Shown: in pieces, positions 25,015 to 36,390 of the stretch | Position numbering within the stretch: the first letter of the stretch is position 1 | How the letters are laid out: each line of letters starts with the position of its first letter | DNA from: Nitrosococcus wardiae | Lineage (GTDB): Bacteria > Pseudomonadota > Gammaproteobacteria > Nitrosococcales > Nitrosococcaceae | DNA: 64,000 nucleotides | Assembly: GCF_004421105.1 (NCBI RefSeq) | Contig: NZ_CP038033.1 | Span: 109,659-173,658, forward strand | Reading direction: 5' to 3' | Position numbers and translations under genes: made by a program | Notes under the pieces: model-generated | Told to the model about the DNA's origin: nothing | The model's database searches: none | What the model saw: the letters and a program-made list of their open reading frames with translations, nothing else

Positions 25015-26714
25015 AGCCTGCTCCCCTCATTTCCAGGGAGAAAGTTTCCCCACAAAAGCTTATTCATCTTCTTTTAATCGAAGACGAAGAGGCCCATGCG
25101 GAACTCGTGCGACGGGCATTGCAGGGGCAAGCCATGCCTGTTGATTTAACGGTGGTGCGTACCCTCCGGGAAGCACGGGAGTACCTTAACTGCACCCTCC
25201 CCGATCTTGTCATTACCGACATCCGCCTACCGGATGGCAATGGCATCGAACTGTTGTCACCGGGAATCAGCGATTTCTCCTTTCCTGTCATCGTGATGAC
25301 CAGTTATGGGGATGAAAAAATGGCAGTTGAGGCCATGAAGGCAGGAGCGTTGGACTATGTCGTGAAATCCGAGGCTACCCTCAATGACATACCCCATGTG
25401 GCTGAACGTACCCTCCGACAGTGGCATGAGATTACCGGGCGCAAGCGGGCCGAGAAAGAACTCCGAATCCATGCCAAGCAACTCGTGGTCCTGTCCCATC
25501 TCAGCCATCAAGTACTCTCAGGAATAGGAATTGATGCACTGATGAGAGAGGCTACCCACCTCATTACCCAAACCCTCAAAACAATAAAATGCGTCAAAAT
25601 CCTAGAACTACTTCCGGATCGTCAAACTCTATTGCTACGAGCGGCCACAGGCAAATGGAGTTCCCAGGTGGGTCAAACCACTTCCCTCACCCATTCAAAC
25701 CCCCTTATCACCCATGTTTTGGTTTCCGGGGAAAGGGTTTTTGTCGAGGATTTACATACCGATGAGCGGTTTCATAGTTCGTGGTTAGCTGAACACTACG
25801 GACACAGCGGAGTTGCTCTGCCCCTTTCTAGTCCAGATCGATGCCTAGGCGTTTTATGGGCCAGCTCAGACAAACCTTGGGTCATAACTAATAATGACAT
25901 TAGCTTTCTAGAATCGGCGGGAAACACCCTGGCGGTCGCCATTGAGCGCAAGGAGACCGAAGCACGGATGCGTAAGTTACAAAATGATTTACTTCAAGCC
26001 AGTCAATTCAGCGCCCTGGGTGAGCTGGGGTCCACCCTCGCCCATGAAGTTAATCAACCCATTACGGCCATTATTAACTATATCCGGGCCTGCCAACAGA
26101 TGATCATAGCCGGTAAGGGCCAAGTCACCCAGACTATTTGTGAATTGATGGATAAAACCGTCACTGAGGCGGAACGGGCAGCCTCCATTATCCATCATCT
26201 TCGGGAGTTTGCTCGAACCGGGAAGTTACATCGAACCCTGGAAGCCCTTAATGCGGTTGTTTACGATGCCAGCCGGCTGGCTTTAGGAGAAACCACTGAA
26301 AGCGATATCAAGGTGAATTTCGAATTTAGTTCTCAGCTACCTCTTGTCTCCATTGATAAAATCCAAATTCAGCAAGTGGTATTCAATCTCGTTCGCAACG
26401 CGGTGGAAGCACTTGCGGAAACAGAGAAAAAGTTTATCACTATTAAGACGATTTCCACTCAAAACCATGCCGTTGAGGTCCAAATTCAGGACACCGGTCC
26501 AGGCATTAGCTCTCCGCTCAATGATAAGATTTTCAAGCGGCGCTTCTCAACCAAAAATGAGGGAATGGGTATGGGGCTTTCCATCAGCCATTCCATCATC
26601 ACAGCCCACCAGGGAGATTTATGGGTCTCCGACACACCCGGCGGCGGCGCCACCTTCCATTTTACATTACCCCTATCCGAGATACAGCCTACACATCAAG
26701 AGACTAACAATTAA
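25011..26714 (+). CDS. Receiver-GAF-histidine kinase hybrid signalling protein
   Basis: 567 aa. An N-terminal receiver ([14 protein letters not shown]70 in [14 protein letters not shown]119) is followed by a GAF domain (about 160-320; [20 protein letters not shown]), a HisKA domain with [13 protein letters not shown] (H345) and an intact HATPase ([16 protein letters not shown]). It is soluble. The start at 25011 overlaps the previous stop by 4 nt; a longer frame from 24960 would run through the regulator gene. A receiver placed before a kinase suggests it takes phosphate from the first kinase of the cluster and starts a second step. Its stop overlaps convergent thrC by 11 bp. Confidence 0.9.
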   Translation: MKPAPLISREKVSPQKLIHLLLIEDEEAHAELVRRALQGQAMPVDLTVVRTLREAREYLNCTLPDLVITDIRLPDGNGIELLSPGISDFSFPVIVMTSYGDEKMAVEAMKAGALDYVVKSEATLNDIPHVAERTLRQWHEITGRKRAEKELRIHAKQLVVLSHLSHQVLSGIGIDALMREATHLITQTLKTIKCVKILELLPDRQTLLLRAATGKWSSQVGQTTSLTHSNPLITHVLVSGERVFVEDLHTDERFHSSWLAEHYGHSGVALPLSSPDRCLGVLWASSDKPWVITNNDISFLESAGNTLAVAIERKETEARMRKLQNDLLQASQFSALGELGSTLAHEVNQPITAIINYIRACQQMIIAGKGQVTQTICELMDKTVTEAERAASIIHHLREFARTGKLHRTLEALNAVVYDASRLALGETTESDIKVNFEFSSQLPLVSIDKIQIQQVVFNLVRNAVEALAETEKKFITIKTISTQNHAVEVQIQDTGPGISSPLNDKIFKRRFSTKNEGMGMGLSISHSIITAHQGDLWVSDTPGGGATFHFTLPLSEIQPTHQETNN

Positions 26715-27816
26715 GGGTAATTTCATCTTTAGGCTCACTTTCTAAATTTTTTAAGATAGCCGCTTGAACCGACTCTAAGTTTGCTTCAACCGTCACCATC
26801 GGCGCTTTACTCTGGGCGATAGCCGTATCCGGATCCTTCAGACCATGGCCAGTCAGGGTACACACGATCTTGCTACCCCCCGGTATCTTACCAGCCTCAA
26901 TATCCCGTATCGATCCAGCTAGAGCCGCTGCGGAAGCAGGCTCGCAAAATACGCCTTCTTTTTCGGCAAGTAATTTTTGAGCGGCCAGGATCTCTTCATC
27001 AGAGCAAGCACTAAACCAACCTTGAGATTCCTGCTGTGCTTCCCAAGCCTTGTCCCAGCTTTGGGGATGGCCAATACGGATAGCGGTAGCAATGGTTTCC
27101 GGCTGGTCTACCATTTTACCGTCTAGAAAGGGGGCCGCCCCACTGGCCTGATAACCACACATAAAGGGCCGAGTGTTGACGATCCCATGGGCATGGTATT
27201 CACTGTACCCCATCCAATGGGCGGTAATGTTGCCAGCGTTACCCACTGGCAAGCAATGGAAATCGGGAGCACATTCCAGTTCTTCAATAATCTCAAAAGC
27301 TGCCGTTTTTTGCCCCTGGATCCGATAGGGATTAATGGAGTTGACAATGGTCACGGGCGCTTTACTCGCTACTTCCTTGACCAGTTGCATCCCCCTATCA
27401 AAATTACCCCTGATTTGGATCACTATCGCCCCATGCATCATGGCCTGAGCAAGCTTGCCATGGGCAATCTTGCCTTCCGGGATAAGAACAAATGCGGTAA
27501 TGCCCGCTCGTGCCGCATAGGCAGCCGCCGAGGCCGAAGTATTGCCAGTAGAGGCACAAATAATGGCGCGACTGCCCTCCTCAACAGCTCTCGTGACGGC
27601 CATAGTCATTCCCCGATCCTTAAAAGAGCCCGTTGGATTGAGCCCCTCATATTTCACATAAATATCGACCTCCCGGCCCAACTCTCGGGGGATATTATTC
27701 AACCTGATAAGGGGGGTATTTCCCTCTCCCAAACTGATTACCCGGGTGTCGTCATGGACCGGCAAGCGGTCGCGATACTTATCAATAAGGCCGGTATAAC
27801 GAGCTCGAAATGGCAT
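26704..27816 (-). CDS. thrC: Threonine synthase
   Basis: 370-aa PLP enzyme converting O-phosphohomoserine to threonine. The PLP lysine is K66 in [11 protein letters not shown] and the phosphate loop is [16 protein letters not shown]. It is of the shorter, plant/Bacillus-like class rather than the E. coli long form. The ATG at 27816 is chosen (AGGAT 8 nt upstream). It follows hom by 90 bp on the same strand. No homoserine kinase gene is next to them. Confidence 0.95.
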   Translation of the reverse strand: MPFRARYTGLIDKYRDRLPVHDDTRVISLGEGNTPLIRLNNIPRELGREVDIYVKYEGLNPTGSFKDRGMTMAVTRAVEEGSRAIICASTGNTSASAAAYAARAGITAFVLIPEGKIAHGKLAQAMMHGAIVIQIRGNFDRGMQLVKEVASKAPVTIVNSINPYRIQGQKTAAFEIIEELECAPDFHCLPVGNAGNITAHWMGYSEYHAHGIVNTRPFMCGYQASGAAPFLDGKMVDQPETIATAIRIGHPQSWDKAWEAQQESQGWFSACSDEEILAAQKLLAEKEGVFCEPASAAALAGSIRDIEAGKIPGGSKIVCTLTGHGLKDPDTAIAQSKAPMVTVEANLESVQAAILKNLESEPKDEITLNC

Positions 27817-27906
27817 AATCAAAAATCCTGTTTTAATTTTATAGGGGATACTGTAAGGGTAAAAGTTCTCAGAAACTATTTAGAAATGCCCTTTGCGAGA
27901 CTACCT

Positions 27907-29217
27907 TTAACACAGAGTCTCTAGGCGGATCCGAGTCACTGATCCTTCAATGAACTTTAGCGCCTCAATACGGCAAATGGCTTCATTCATATTCCTTTCC
28001 AGCACTGGCTGGGTCAATATGATGATGGGCACATGGTCTTCGCCGGCTGCCGGTTCCTTTTGAAGGATAGCCTCAATACTGATACTTTGATCTCCGAATA
28101 CCCGGGTAACTTCGGCTAACACACCAGGTCGATCCACTGCTCGCATCCGCAGATAATAGGCAGTTTTCACCTCTTCCATGGAAAGAATAGGAATCTCTGC
28201 CAAGGCATGGGGTTGAAAAGCAAGATGGGGTACCCGATTTTCCGGGTCAGAAGTTAAAGCCCGCACCACATCCACTAAATCAGCAACCACTGCAGAAGCC
28301 GTGGGATCGGATCCTGCACCTGGACCATAGTAAAGCGTGGGTCCTACAGCATCCCCTTTCACCAGAATTGCATTCATGACTCCATCTACATTAGCAATCA
28401 ATCGACGATGGGGAATAAGGGTAGGATGAACTCTAAGTTCAATACCCCCTGCTACCCGCCGAGCAATACCCAAGTGCTTGATCCGATAACCTAATTGCCC
28501 GGCATAATCAATATCTTCACGAGTAATCCCCCCAATGCCTTCGGTATAGACCAATTCGAACTGTAACGGAATACCAAAGGCAATGGAGGCTAAAATAGTG
28601 AGCTTGTGGGCAGCATCAATGCCCTCCACATCAAAAGTGGGATTGGCCTCAGCATAGCCCCGGTGCTGAGCATCTAATAAAGCTTCAGCAAAATCACACC
28701 CTTTATCCCGCATCTCGGTAAGGATAAAATTACTGGTGCCATTGATAATTCCAGCTAACCATTCGATATGGTTAGCGGCAAGGCCCTCACGCAGGGCCTT
28801 GATAATGGGAATACCGCCTCCCACAGCCGCTTCAAAAGCAACCATAACACCTGCTTTTTGCGCTGCCGTAAAGATCTCATTGCCATAAAGGGCAATCAAT
28901 GCTTTATTTGCAGTGACCACATGCTTACCCTCGGCAATCGCCTTCAGCACTAGGGTGCGGGCTACATCAGTTCCCCCCATAAGTTCGACGATAATCTCAG
29001 CCTGGGGATCGGTCACCACTTCATGGGGATCAGTCGTCAGCCAGATACCCTCCGTATTACAGCTACGGATCTTATAAGGGTCACGGGTTGCAGCACAGCA
29101 AACCTGAATACCACGCCCGGCACGACGGGTAATTTCCTCGGCATTACGCGAGAGAACATTAACTGTACCACCACCGACTGTACCTAAGCCGAGCAAACCT
29201 ACCTTGACTGGTTCCAA
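27907..29217 (-). CDS. hom: Homoserine dehydrogenase with ACT domain
   Basis: 436-aa monofunctional enzyme reducing aspartate semialdehyde to homoserine. It has the Rossmann motif GLLGLGTVGGGT near the N-terminus, the catalytic-domain segments ANKALIA and GIINGTSNFIL, and a C-terminal ACT domain (about 350-430, VDRPGVLAEVTRVFG) for feedback by threonine. The start is TTG at 29217, supported by AAGGAG 7 nt upstream. Forms an aspartate-family group with thrC and the aminotransferase upstream. Confidence 0.95.
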   Translation of the reverse strand: MEPVKVGLLGLGTVGGGTVNVLSRNAEEITRRAGRGIQVCCAATRDPYKIRSCNTEGIWLTTDPHEVVTDPQAEIIVELMGGTDVARTLVLKAIAEGKHVVTANKALIALYGNEIFTAAQKAGVMVAFEAAVGGGIPIIKALREGLAANHIEWLAGIINGTSNFILTEMRDKGCDFAEALLDAQHRGYAEANPTFDVEGIDAAHKLTILASIAFGIPLQFELVYTEGIGGITREDIDYAGQLGYRIKHLGIARRVAGGIELRVHPTLIPHRRLIANVDGVMNAILVKGDAVGPTLYYGPGAGSDPTASAVVADLVDVVRALTSDPENRVPHLAFQPHALAEIPILSMEEVKTAYYLRMRAVDRPGVLAEVTRVFGDQSISIEAILQKEPAAGEDHVPIIILTQPVLERNMNEAICRIEALKFIEGSVTRIRLETLC

Positions 29218-29251
29218 CAGGCTTCTCCTTAATTAAAATGAAAAAAATGAC

Positions 29252-30433
29252 TCACAGAGCCTGCCTGAACATATGCCGTATTCCGCGGATCGCCTGGCGG
29301 GTACGGTGTTCATTTTCAATCAAGCTAAAGCGAACATAGTCATCGCCGTAAGTGCCGAACCCAACGCCAGGCGACACTGCTACTTTAGCTTCATTTAGTA
29401 ATTTTTTGGAAAATTCCAAAGACCCCAGGTGGCGAAATGGCTCTGGAATGGGCGCCCAAACAAACATCGTGGCCTTGGGCTGCTCCACATTCCAGCCTGC
29501 CGTCGCAAGGCCTTGGCATAGCACATCACGGCGCCTCCGATAAGTGTCGCAAACCACTCTTACACAGTCTTGGGAACTTTCCAAGGCGGTGATGGCTGCC
29601 ACCTGAATAGGCGTGAACATGCCATAATCCAAATAGGATTTCATGCGAGTCAGCGCAGCGATTAACATGGGGTTGCCACACATAAAACCCACCCGCCAAC
29701 CCGGCATATTGTAAGTCTTGGACAAAGAGTAAAACTCTACAGCAATATCCTTGGCCCCTGGGACTTGCAAAATCGAGGGCGCGTAGTAGCCATCAAATAC
29801 GATCTCAGCATAAGCCAGATCATGCACAACCCAGATCTTATGCTCACGAGCAATCGCAATCACCTGTTCAAAAAAGGGTAAATCCACGCACTGAGCGGTG
29901 GGGTTGGCAGGAAAATTAAGTACCAGCATCTTAGGCCGAGGCCAAGTATCCTTAATAGCCTTTTCCAACTCAGCAAAGAAATCCCCCCCAGGCACGAGGG
30001 GAACATGGCGGATATCCGCCCCCGCAATCACCACCCCATAGGGATGAATAGGATAAGCGGGATTAGGCACCAAGACGGCATCTCCCGGTCCTAGAGTAGC
30101 GAGTGCCAAGTGGGCTAGCCCTTCCTTAGAGCCAATGGTCACAATGGCTTCGCTTTCAGGATCCAGTTCTATATTGTAGCGCCTTCGATACCATTGACAG
30201 ATAGCCCGGCGTAGCCGAGGAATCCCCCGTGAGACAGAATAACGGTGGGTATCCGAACGCTGCGCAGCTTCCACCAGCTTATCCACAATATGCTTAGGCG
30301 TGGGTCGATCCGGATTACCCATCCCAAAATCAATAATATCTTCCCCTCGAGCCCGAGCCTTGGCTTTCAACTCATTGACAATGTTAAAAACATAAGGCGG
30401 CAGACGCTGGATACGTGGAAATTCCCTAATCAA
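29252..30433 (-). CDS. alaC: AlaC-type alanine transaminase (PLP class I/II)
   Basis: 393-aa fold-type I aminotransferase. The segments [45 protein letters not shown] and the PLP-lysine region [18 protein letters not shown] (in parts) match AlaC, which makes alanine from pyruvate and glutamate. Genes of this type sit beside hom-thrC in many proteobacteria and are often labelled aspartate or LL-diaminopimelate aminotransferase, so a second substrate is possible. The frame opens with TTG at 30433, with AGG about 9 nt upstream; no earlier ATG fits. The gap to hom is 34 bp. Confidence 0.88.
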   Translation of the reverse strand: MIREFPRIQRLPPYVFNIVNELKAKARARGEDIIDFGMGNPDRPTPKHIVDKLVEAAQRSDTHRYSVSRGIPRLRRAICQWYRRRYNIELDPESEAIVTIGSKEGLAHLALATLGPGDAVLVPNPAYPIHPYGVVIAGADIRHVPLVPGGDFFAELEKAIKDTWPRPKMLVLNFPANPTAQCVDLPFFEQVIAIAREHKIWVVHDLAYAEIVFDGYYAPSILQVPGAKDIAVEFYSLSKTYNMPGWRVGFMCGNPMLIAALTRMKSYLDYGMFTPIQVAAITALESSQDCVRVVCDTYRRRRDVLCQGLATAGWNVEQPKATMFVWAPIPEPFRHLGSLEFSKKLLNEAKVAVSPGVGFGTYGDDYVRFSLIENEHRTRQAIRGIRHMFRQAL

Positions 30434-30707
30434 ATGAGTTACCTATTAGCTAAATGGCGTTGTTTCCGCCAATATCATCCTGAATAAAGATAAACCTCTG
30501 AAAATACCGCATGGAGAAAAAAGGTGTCAAATGCTTTTGCACTCTATTCCTTATACCCATCAAGACAATAGCGCTGTTTTGGCTCTGGCAATTCAGACAA
30601 ATCCTTATATGGCCGATATGTAGGACTAGCAAAAGTGCTAGGAAGTATTGGCTCACCAGGTTTTTTATCAGGCACCAATACGCTATCAACACCCGGAGGA
30701 AAACGAG

Positions 30708-31553
30708 GTGATTCAAATAGAGCAATTCTGTACTGAAATTCTTGAAGATTTGGCCAATAATCATTTGGTGCTACCCACCTTGCCTGAGGTCGCCCTAAAG
30801 ATCCGCGAGGTGGTCGACGATCCGAATACCTCGGCAGCCGAGGTTGCAAAAATTATTGTCACTGATGCGGCCCTCTCGGCTCGTCTGCTTCAAATTGCGA
30901 ATAGTCCTCTCTATCGGGGCCGTCACCCCATTGATAATGTCCAGATGGCTCTGGCTCGCCTAGGAATCACCTTGGTACGCAACCTCGTGACTAGTCTAGT
31001 GATGGAGCAAATATTCCAAGCGACCTCCGAGTCCGTGGATCGGCGCATGCGCAAACTTTGGGAACAAAGCACCCAAGTGGCCGCCATTGCCTATGTCCTT
31101 GCCAGCCGGATAGACAAGTTTAAAGCGGACGAAGCATTGCTTGGGGGACTGATTCACCAAATTGGCTCGCTTCCTATTCTCATGCGTGCTGAAGATACTC
31201 CGGAATTACTAGAGAACGAGATGGTGCTAGATAAAATCATTACCCAGCTTTCTAGCCCTCTCGGTAAAGCCATCCTAGATAGTTGGCGTTTTCCACCAGA
31301 GCTCGTAGCCGTTACCGCCGAGCATAATGACCTCCAGCGGAACCCCAAATCAGAACCGGATTTAGTGGATGTGGTTATCGTAGCGAAATTACAAAGCAAT
31401 CTCGGGGAGATGGAATCTCATGAAGATTGGCATACCATACCCGCTCTTGCCAAACTAGGCTTTAGCCCAGATATTAGCGTCATTAATTTAGAGGAAAACG
31501 AAACGGAAATTCGTGAGGTCAAGGCCATGCTTGGGGGTAAAAGTACCCTCTAA
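30708..31553 (+). CDS. HDOD-domain protein
   Basis: 281 aa. Nearly the whole chain is one HDOD domain, a degenerate HD-fold used as a signalling or output module: LPTLPEVALKIREVVDDPNTS, ALSARLLQIANSPLYRG, and LGGLIHQIGSLPIL where HD metal ligands would be. GTG at 30708 is preferred over the ATG at 30648 because GGAGGA lies 7 nt upstream and the domain starts right after it. Monocistronic, between alaC (divergent) and era (convergent). Partners and signal are unknown. Confidence 0.88.
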   Translation: MIQIEQFCTEILEDLANNHLVLPTLPEVALKIREVVDDPNTSAAEVAKIIVTDAALSARLLQIANSPLYRGRHPIDNVQMALARLGITLVRNLVTSLVMEQIFQATSESVDRRMRKLWEQSTQVAAIAYVLASRIDKFKADEALLGGLIHQIGSLPILMRAEDTPELLENEMVLDKIITQLSSPLGKAILDSWRFPPELVAVTAEHNDLQRNPKSEPDLVDVVIVAKLQSNLGEMESHEDWHTIPALAKLGFSPDISVINLEENETEIREVKAMLGGKSTL

Positions 31554-31562
31554 ATTAAATAG

Positions 31563-32483
31563 TTAGGTGTTTTCGTACCCCCAACTACGCAACAGGTGTT
31601 CATTATCTGACCACCCTTCGCGAACTTTGACCCACAATTCCAAGTAAACCTTGCATCCAAACATCCGTTCCATATCGAGGCGGGCCTCATAACCAATACG
31701 CTTGAGGCCTTCCCCCTTCTTACCAATCACGATAGCTTTTTGCCCTGGGCGCTCAACATAAATCGTCGCTGCAATGCGGTAAAGATTCTTTTCTTCCTCA
31801 ATAGATTCCACAAATACGGTAAGTGCATAGGGTAATTCTTGTCCCAAATGGCGTGTTAATTTCTCCCGGATAAGTTCTGCCGCTAGGAAGCGCTCGCTAC
31901 GATCTGTCACCTGATCCTCAGGATATACCATCACTCCTTCCGGCAACAGCTCAGCAACCTTTTTTTCTAGCATCGCCACATTATCCCCTTTCCATGCAGA
32001 TACGGGGATAATAGCTGCAAACTCCATTTTCTTTGAGAGTTGATCCATAATTGGCAGCAAGGATTTTTTGTCAGCGACTCGGTCAACTTTGTTAAGCACC
32101 AGAACAATGGGAACCCCACACCGACGTAATCGCTGCAAAATCCATTCATCTTCCTCGGTAAACCGGTAGGATTCGACTACAAATAAAATGAGATCAACCT
32201 CCTCAATAGCAGAATCCGCAGCCCGATTCAAATACCGATTCATGAGGCGGCGCTCTTTGTCCTGAAGGCCAGGGGTATCCACATAAATTGCCTGGGCAGC
32301 GGGGGATGTCTTAATCCCTAAAATCCGGTGACGGGTAGTCTGAGGCCGGCGTGCAGTGATACTGATCTTCTGACCTAGAATACAATTGAGTAGGCTTGAT
32401 TTTCCCACATTGGGGCGGCCGATTATCGCAATATAGCCGCAACGAGTACCTGGAGTATTTTCTTGGGTTGGCATCTCAGGCAT
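31563..32483 (-). CDS. era: GTPase Era
   Basis: 306-aa essential GTPase that binds the 3' end of 16S rRNA and assists 30S assembly. G1 is [13 protein letters not shown]3 DTPGL, G4 NKVD; the C-terminal KH domain has [13 protein letters not shown]. Begins inside the 3' end of rnc (8-nt overlap), as in most gammaproteobacteria. ATG at 32483; a second ATG at 32474 is possible. Confidence 0.97.
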   Translation of the reverse strand: MPEMPTQENTPGTRCGYIAIIGRPNVGKSSLLNCILGQKISITARRPQTTRHRILGIKTSPAAQAIYVDTPGLQDKERRLMNRYLNRAADSAIEEVDLILFVVESYRFTEEDEWILQRLRRCGVPIVLVLNKVDRVADKKSLLPIMDQLSKKMEFAAIIPVSAWKGDNVAMLEKKVAELLPEGVMVYPEDQVTDRSERFLAAELIREKLTRHLGQELPYALTVFVESIEEEKNLYRIAATIYVERPGQKAIVIGKKGEGLKRIGYEARLDMERMFGCKVYLELWVKVREGWSDNEHLLRSWGYENT

Positions 32484-33171
32484 TCATATTTTCACCTGCT
32501 GCTAGCAGCAGCTCTAGAGCTTGAATGGCGGCATCCTGTTCGGCCTTGCGGCGACTACGACCCGTCCCCACCACAGGGGGAAAGGTGTCGTTGATAATGC
32601 ACTCGACCTGAAAAACCTGATCATGAGCTTCTCCTCTTACCGCACTGACCCGATAATCGGGTAGGGGAAGCTGCCGGGCTTGCAGATACTCCTGGAGACG
32701 GGTCTTAGGATCTTTAAGGAGAACTTCGCTGGCCAGTGCCTCTAACCGGCCCTGATAAAGAAAGGCCACTAACTTCCGGCAAGCTTCTAAACCTCCATCT
32801 AGATACACCGCCCCTATAACTGCCTCAAAAGCATCTGCAAGTATAGAGGTACGGCGATAGCCACCACTTTTCAATTCTCCCGGACCGAGGATCAAATGAT
32901 CCCCGATTTCAAGCTCTCGGGCTAATTCCGCCAGGGTTTCTCCCTTGACTAGGGTTGCCCGAAGGCGACTTAATTTCCCCTCCTGAGCCCTAGGAAAACG
33001 CACATAAAGAAATTCCGCAATTAGAAAATTCAGAATAGAATCCCCCAGGAATTCCAGGCGCTCATTGTTTTCCTTGGCGGCACTGCGGTGGGTGATAGCG
33101 CAGCGTAATAGGGTTGGCTCTGCGAAACGATAGCCTAACTTCACGCACAGCCGCTTCAAACCGTCGCTCAA
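32476..33171 (-). CDS. rnc: Ribonuclease III
   Basis: 231-aa double-strand-specific endoribonuclease for rRNA and mRNA processing. The catalytic signature [13 protein letters not shown] and the second acidic site ([16 protein letters not shown]) are intact, followed by a double-stranded-RNA-binding domain (KTRLQEYLQ ... [14 protein letters not shown]). The start is TTG at 33171, overlapping the DUF4845 gene stop as TTGA. Confidence 0.96.
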   Translation of the reverse strand: MSDGLKRLCVKLGYRFAEPTLLRCAITHRSAAKENNERLEFLGDSILNFLIAEFLYVRFPRAQEGKLSRLRATLVKGETLAELARELEIGDHLILGPGELKSGGYRRTSILADAFEAVIGAVYLDGGLEACRKLVAFLYQGRLEALASEVLLKDPKTRLQEYLQARQLPLPDYRVSAVRGEAHDQVFQVECIINDTFPPVVGTGRSRRKAEQDAAIQALELLLAAGENMNA

Positions 33172-33542
33172 CGTGAGGGAACCTCAATGGCGCGGTTGAA
33201 ATGGGTTACCAAGTCAATATTCCCTAGAAAAGGGGTGCGTACCTCATAATCGACGGCAACAGTTAAATTATTACGGGTTTTAGCAATGTCAATATTCTCC
33301 TTGGAAACATGATCCACCTCATTGATATCCAACCGCCGAAGCAAGGCGTTACGGATTTCGGCATGACTCATTTCATGCAATTCCGACTGATTAGCTAGGG
33401 CTTCTAAAGAAGTTTTTACGCTAAAATATTCCACGTAAAGGGGGAAAAGACGAATTATTCCTAGCCCCAGCAAAGCCAATAAGGCCAACACAAAAAGCCA
33501 ACCTAGAAAGCTCATACCCTCTTGTTGTTTTCTATCAGGCAT
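33168..33542 (-). CDS. DUF4845 membrane protein
   Basis: 124 aa with one N-terminal transmembrane helix (about 10-32, [25 protein letters not shown]) and a small periplasmic domain. It matches the DUF4845 family found between lepB and rnc in many proteobacteria; function unknown, perhaps tied to protein export. It lies 18 bp after lepB and overlaps rnc. Confidence 0.85.
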   Translation of the reverse strand: MPDRKQQEGMSFLGWLFVLALLALLGLGIIRLFPLYVEYFSVKTSLEALANQSELHEMSHAEIRNALLRRLDINEVDHVSKENIDIAKTRNNLTVAVDYEVRTPFLGNIDLVTHFNRAIEVPSR

Positions 33543-33560
33543 CCCCGCTCCCTTAATTGA

Positions 33561-34382
33561 TTATTGAATAGATTCGCCGATGCGATCCCAGATAACTCCC
33601 CCCTGATCCCACTGCCAACTCATCCACACCATAAAGGCCTTACCCACTAAATTCTCTTCGGGCACAACTCCCCAAAAACGACTATCGTTACTGCGGTCCC
33701 GGTTATCTCCCATCATAAAATAATGGCCTTCAGGAACAATATATTGACCTTCTACCAGACTTGCCCCAGGCTCAACTACAATCTGATGTTCGCCATTTCC
33801 CAAGCGTTCTATCCGAAGCTCAGCAGACTGGCTAAGGGGATGTTCATCTTGGAAGTAGGGCCCGATAATCTCCTGGGGCACGGGTTTACCATTAACATAA
33901 ATAGTCTTATTAAAGTAGCCGATACGATCTCCAGGCAACCCAACTACCCGCTTAATATAATCAACACTGGGGTCTTTCGGATAACGAAAAACAGCGACAT
34001 CACCTCGCTGCGGTTTACCCATATCAATAATTTTTTTATTAATAACAGGCAAACGAATTCCATAAACAAATTTATTGACCAGGATAAAATCTCCCACCAT
34101 AAGCGTTGGAATCATCGATCCTGAAGGAATACGGAAAGGCTCTACCAAAAACGAACGCAACACTAAGACAATAATAATAATAGGAAAAAAGGAACGAGCA
34201 TATTCTACCAACACCGGTTCCTTGTTGAGCTCTTTTAAGTCAGCCTTACTCACCCCCCCCGAAGCTGTTTTTCTAGCTGCGACCTCGCGCCGTGCAGGTG
34301 CCCATAGCCAAGCATCCAAAGCCCAAATCATGCCTGTGATCACAGCAGCGATCAACATTACTGTAGGAAAATCTAAATTCAT
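33561..34382 (-). CDS. lepB: Signal peptidase I
   Basis: 273-aa inner-membrane serine protease that removes signal peptides from exported proteins. Two transmembrane segments (about 7-26 and 63-80) precede the catalytic Ser in SGSMIPTL (S89) and the catalytic Lys in DYIKRVVGLPGD (K144); the C-terminal MMGDNRDRSNDSRFWG box is present. Lies downstream of lepA (82-bp gap), the conserved order. Confidence 0.96.
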   Translation of the reverse strand: MNLDFPTVMLIAAVITGMIWALDAWLWAPARREVAARKTASGGVSKADLKELNKEPVLVEYARSFFPIIIIVLVLRSFLVEPFRIPSGSMIPTLMVGDFILVNKFVYGIRLPVINKKIIDMGKPQRGDVAVFRYPKDPSVDYIKRVVGLPGDRIGYFNKTIYVNGKPVPQEIIGPYFQDEHPLSQSAELRIERLGNGEHQIVVEPGASLVEGQYIVPEGHYFMMGDNRDRSNDSRFWGVVPEENLVGKAFMVWMSWQWDQGGVIWDRIGESIQ

Positions 34383-34464
34383 CGGAAATATTTACCCTAA
34401 TTCACCAAATCACAATCCAGTAAGCTTACCCATAGGGAATATCAGTATTCTCTTTAGATATTTT

Positions 34465-36261
34465 TCAAGGCTTCTTTCCCACTTTCAATACGGCCAAAAA
34501 TGCCTCTTGGGGAATTTCCACTGATCCTACCTGCTTCATGCGCTTTTTACCTGCTTTTTGCTTTTCTAGTAGCTTGCGCTTACGGGTAATATCACCACCA
34601 TAACATTTCGCCGTCACATTTTTACGTAAAGCTTTAACTGTAGTGCGCGCCACCACATGGGTGCCGATGGCCGCCTGAATAGCCACATCAAATAGCTGCC
34701 GGGGAATGAGTTCTTTCATCTTTTCCGCCAACTCCCGCCCTCGGTAGTAAGCTTGAGCCCGATGAACAATCAGCGAAAGCGCATCCACCCGCTCACCATT
34801 AATCAGCAAATCCAATTTAACTAGATCCGCAGCTTGGAAGCGCAAGAAATGGTAATCCAGGGAAGCATAACCGCGACTCACTGACTTGAGTCGTTCAAAG
34901 AAATCAAGCACCACCTCACTAAGTGGCAACTCATAATTAAGCAAAATTTGGTTCCCTAAATACTGCAGCCGCTTTTGTACTCCTCGCTTCTCTTCGCACA
35001 GACCAATCACCCCCCCCACATGCTGTTGAGGCACCAAAATATCGGCCTGAATAATGGGCTCACGAATCTCGGCAATATGCCCAGGCTCTAGCAAAGCGGA
35101 GGGATTATCAATAGGCAAAACGCTGCCCTGAGAAGTCAATACTTCATAAACCACGGTCGGCGCAGTGGTAATAAGGTTGAGATCGTATTCTCGCTCCAGC
35201 CGCTCTTGCACAATCTCCATGTGAAGCATGCCTAAAAAGCCACACCGAAAACCAAACCCTAAAGCCTGAGATGTCTCGGGCTCATAGAACAAAGCTGCAT
35301 CGTTAAGACGCAGTTTAGCAAGCGCCTCTCGGAGATCCCCGTAATCATCCGAGTTAACGGGAAACAGACCGGAAAAAACCTGGGGCTTGACAGCCTTAAA
35401 TCCCGGCAACGGTTTCGCAGCGGGTCGTTCGGCATGGGTCAGAGTATCCCCTACCGGTGCCCCATCCACATCCTTGATCCCCGCAATCACATAGCCGACC
35501 CCCCCTGCAGAGAGTTGTTCAATATCCTTACGTTTGGGAGCGAACAACCCCACCTTCTCCACTTGATAGTGGTGACCAGAAGAGATGACCTTGATTTTAT
35601 CTTTAGGTTTGAGCGTACCGTCGATAACCCGCACCAGAGAAATCACGCCCAGATAATTATCAAACCAAGAATCAATAATCAGCGCCCGCAAAGGTTCCGC
35701 TGGATTACCCTGGGGCGGGGGAATGCGAGTGACCAGCGCTTCTAGGAGCTCTTCAATCCCTTGCCCTGTTTTGGCACTTACTTGCAAGGCATCGCTGGCA
35801 TCTAAACCGATAATCTCTTCAATTTCTTGACATACTCGCTCTGGCTCTGCCGAAGGAAGGTCGATCTTATTCAGTACTGGCACGACTTCTAGGCCCTGCT
35901 CAATCGCCGTATAGCAATTGGCAACGCTTTGGGCCTCAACTCCTTGAGAAGCATCCACCACCAGCAAAGCTCCCTCGCAGGCAGCTAACGAACGAGATAC
36001 TTCGTAGGAAAAATCCACATGTCCCGGCGTATCAATAAAGTTGAATTGATAAACTTCTCCATTCCGCCCCCGGTAGCTTAAGGAAACACTCTGGGCCTTG
36101 ATAGTAATACCTCGCTCACGTTCAAGGTCCATAGAATCCAACACCTGCTGGGCCATTTCACGTTCGCTGAGACCACCGCAAAGCTGTATGAAACGGTCAG
36201 CAATGGTGGATTTACCGTGATCAATATGAGCAATAATGGAAAAATTTCTAATATTTTTCAT
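34465..36261 (-). CDS. lepA: Elongation factor 4 (LepA)
   Basis: 598-aa ribosomal GTPase that acts in translation initiation and elongation quality. G1 is [11 protein letters not shown]3 DTPGHVDF, G4 NKIDLP; the LepA-specific C-terminal domain ends with the basic [22 protein letters not shown] stretch (in parts). Followed by lepB. Separated from degP upstream by a 129-bp gap that includes a GC-rich imperfect inverted repeat near 36305-36335. Confidence 0.97.
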   Translation of the reverse strand: MKNIRNFSIIAHIDHGKSTIADRFIQLCGGLSEREMAQQVLDSMDLERERGITIKAQSVSLSYRGRNGEVYQFNFIDTPGHVDFSYEVSRSLAACEGALLVVDASQGVEAQSVANCYTAIEQGLEVVPVLNKIDLPSAEPERVCQEIEEIIGLDASDALQVSAKTGQGIEELLEALVTRIPPPQGNPAEPLRALIIDSWFDNYLGVISLVRVIDGTLKPKDKIKVISSGHHYQVEKVGLFAPKRKDIEQLSAGGVGYVIAGIKDVDGAPVGDTLTHAERPAAKPLPGFKAVKPQVFSGLFPVNSDDYGDLREALAKLRLNDAALFYEPETSQALGFGFRCGFLGMLHMEIVQERLEREYDLNLITTAPTVVYEVLTSQGSVLPIDNPSALLEPGHIAEIREPIIQADILVPQQHVGGVIGLCEEKRGVQKRLQYLGNQILLNYELPLSEVVLDFFERLKSVSRGYASLDYHFLRFQAADLVKLDLLINGERVDALSLIVHRAQAYYRGRELAEKMKELIPRQLFDVAIQAAIGTHVVARTTVKALRKNVTAKCYGGDITRKRKLLEKQKAGKKRMKQVGSVEIPQEAFLAVLKVGKKP

Positions 36262-36390
36262 ATGTTGGCAGATAGCATCAACCTACCGGCGATAAAACAG
36301 AATACCGGCCGGAGACCTCTCCCCGACCGGCATCTTATACCTCGTTAATGATAAAGGTCGCTGTGTTACCTAAACAAAACAGAAATATTC

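Noticed and set aside
26704..29217. Missing homoserine kinase as evidence for a broken threonine pathway
   Set aside because: Many bacteria keep thrB, or an unrelated homoserine kinase, away from hom-thrC; nothing at this locus suggests a deletion.
30648..30708. ATG at 30648 as start of the HDOD protein
   Set aside because: It lacks a ribosome site and adds a 20-residue segment without conserved features; GTG at 30708 has GGAGGA 7 nt upstream.
36305..36335. GC-rich inverted repeat between degP and lepA as terminator
   Set aside because: Pairing is imperfect with competing folds and no U-run follows; not enough to call a terminator.
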